Position numbers and translations under genes: made by a program. The notes beneath the pieces were generated by a model. The model had not been told where the DNA came from. It saw nothing but the letters and a program-made list of their open reading frames with translations, and searched no databases. DNA of 7,085 bases from JAQIBY01 sp046546095. GTDB taxonomy: Bacteria > Bacteroidota > Bacteroidia > Bacteroidales > ML635J-15. The stretch is from positions 1 through 7,085 of the forward strand of contig JBKGYK010000102.1 in the NCBI GenBank assembly GCA_046546095.1, in the 5' to 3' direction. This document shows, piece after piece, positions 6,100 through 7,085 of the stretch (within the stretch, counting starts at the first letter, position 1; every line of letters begins with the position of its first letter).

Positions 6100-6945
6100 A
6101 TGGCAGCCTTTTCTGATATCCTTCATTACTTGCTGGAAGCCCTCATGACAAGTTTGGTTCAGCTGCTTGTTTTGCCGGGACCATTGATACTGCTGGCCTT
6201 TTTCTCACATCATATATCACGACAAGTAGAGCGGTACAGTGTGCGACTCATGGGTGTAAGGGGTTACTTGATTGCATTTGGATGGCTTGGTACGGCTATG
6301 CATGAAATTGGTCATGCCATATTCTGCCTTCTTTTTGGACACAGAATCACCGGTATGAAATTGTTTTCACCGGATAAACACGCTGGCAGCATGGGTTATG
6401 TCCATCATTCGTTTAATCCCAAAAACCTGTATCATCAGATTGGCAATTTTTTCATTGGCATCGGTCCGATAATACTTGGTTCGGTTCTTCTCTATGCGAT
6501 GGTGTGGATACATACCGGCACAAGGATTACGCAGATGATACAGATTGGAAATATGCCGGAGAACTTCGAAAGTCTGCGTGACATATTTATTGTCTTTCAT
6601 CATATTTGGATTGTGTTAACGGATTTGCTGCCTGTGCTTTTGGATGCACTGTCAAAGCAATGGTGGAAGGCTCTGATTGTGTTGTATGTTTTATTTTCTG
6701 CTGGCAGTGCCCTTGCCTTGAGCAAATCTGATATTGCCAGTGCTGCTTCGGGATTGAAATACATATTTGTTCTTTTTCTGATTTTCAATCTGATTTTTTT
6801 ATGGGCTGGAGATTTTACCGGTATGCTTGTCACTCAGATTGCTACATTCCTCTCCGGTATTTTTCTGCTTATGCTGATGTCTGTCATTATCAATGGAGTT
6901 TTTCTGCTGATACTGTTTGTGTTGACCCGGCTGATTGCAAGATAG
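6100..6945 (+). CDS. Polytopic membrane protein with HEIGH motif, putative M50-like metalloprotease
   Basis: The product has 281 residues, numbered from the ATG at 6100. Hydrophobic segments are seen near residues 18-36 (LVQLLVLPGPLILLAFF), 57-80, 116-136 (FFIGIGPIILGSVLLYAMV), 190-206, 220-236 and 242-278, so it should lie in the inner membrane. HEIGH (residues 68-72) lies inside a hydrophobic stretch, WLGTAMHEIGHAIFCLLFG. This is the placement of the zinc-binding HExxH of M50 site-2-type proteases, in which two His bind zinc and Glu is catalytic. A GIGP motif (residues 120-123) follows, as expected for that fold. The third zinc ligand is unclear: Asp182 (DLLPVLLD) or Asp211 (LSKSDIASA) are candidates. 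Substrate unknown. The frame also opens at TTG 6037, adding 21 residues; I prefer the ATG. The gene is divergent from the helicase gene. Confidence 0.75.
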   Translation: MAAFSDILHYLLEALMTSLVQLLVLPGPLILLAFFSHHISRQVERYSVRLMGVRGYLIAFGWLGTAMHEIGHAIFCLLFGHRITGMKLFSPDKHAGSMGYVHHSFNPKNLYHQIGNFFIGIGPIILGSVLLYAMVWIHTGTRITQMIQIGNMPENFESLRDIFIVFHHIWIVLTDLLPVLLDALSKQWWKALIVLYVLFSAGSALALSKSDIASAASGLKYIFVLFLIFNLIFLWAGDFTGMLVTQIATFLSGIFLLMLMSVIINGVFLLILFVLTRLIAR

Positions 6946-7030
6946 GCCTTGATTTTGTTCCGATGGATATCTCATTGGCAAAACCTGATTTTGCTGCAAG
7001 TCCGGGGAAGAGCTTTCACCAACAAATGAA
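6946..7030. other. Short gap after the membrane-protein gene; possible start of an interrupted small gene
   Basis: No hairpin terminator is evident. An ATG at 6963 opens a plus-strand frame (MDISLAKPDFAASPGKSFHQ) that runs into the mobile-element end at 7031 and stops at 7074-7076 inside it. It may be the start of a gene cut by the insertion, or chance. The eight bases before the element, CAAATGAA (7023-7030), are the predicted target duplication of the second copy. Confidence 0.3.
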
Positions 7031-7085
7031 GGTTCTACTGCAAATTTTCATGCCTAAGGCAGACAGGAGTGGGTAATGATTGAAT
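7031..7085 (+). mobile_element. Left end of a second copy of the mobile element, cut by the window edge
   Basis: It begins with GGTTCTACTGCAAATTT, as at 2539. Aligned with 2539-2599 it differs by one base (T for A at the 18th position) and by lacking one of two tandem GGTAAT units. The palindrome TGCCTAAGGCA is at 7051-7061. The orientation is the same as that of copy 1. Whether it is another short element or a full insertion sequence with a transposase cannot be seen here. Confidence 0.85.

Noticed and set aside
2099..7030. A new defence island built from rhuM, helicase and metalloprotease genes
   Set aside because: rhuM is dead, the helicase and protease genes are divergent, and no nuclease, effector or sensor gene is present to link them.

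Overview
The window looks like chromosome of a member of the Bacteroidota. The signs are a FISUMP-domain lipoprotein with a C-K-D-D sequence at the lipidation site, a large beta-helix protein of the kind these bacteria secrete, start codons without Shine-Dalgarno sequences, and -7 boxes of the TAnnTTTG type. The base composition is moderately AT-rich. No rRNA, tRNA or CRISPR array is visible.

Layout, left to right. From 1 to about 2100 the minus strand is one unbroken reading frame that runs off the left edge. It is the C-terminal part of a beta-helix surface protein that has lost its own N-terminus. It abuts, out of frame, the broken C-terminal end of a rhuM-family gene (2099-3011, minus). 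That rhuM gene is clearly dead: it has lost its 3' part, carries a 4-bp tandem duplication that shifts the frame, and is interrupted by a 432-bp non-autonomous mobile element (2539-2970). The element has 13-bp perfect terminal inverted repeats and an exact 8-bp target duplication (TCTTTGTT). It encodes nothing evident, but holds six hairpins arranged as two inverted copies of a three-hairpin module.

Then come three apparently intact genes. The first is a FISUMP lipoprotein (3124-3960, minus), probably displayed on the cell surface. The second is a superfamily 1A (UvrD-like) helicase with a DNA-binding-like tail (4109-5878, minus). The third, divergent, is a polytopic membrane protein with an HEIGH zinc-protease motif (6100-6945, plus). 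The last 55 bases (7031-7085) are the start of a second copy of the same mobile-element end, in the same orientation as the first.

Nothing shows that the three intact genes form one pathway. Each has its own flanking space, and the helicase and membrane-protein genes are divergent. The best unexplained signal is the mobile element with its mirrored hairpin modules, its insertion at the centre of a palindrome, and its second copy about 4.5 kb away. I see no convincing new defence or metabolic system.
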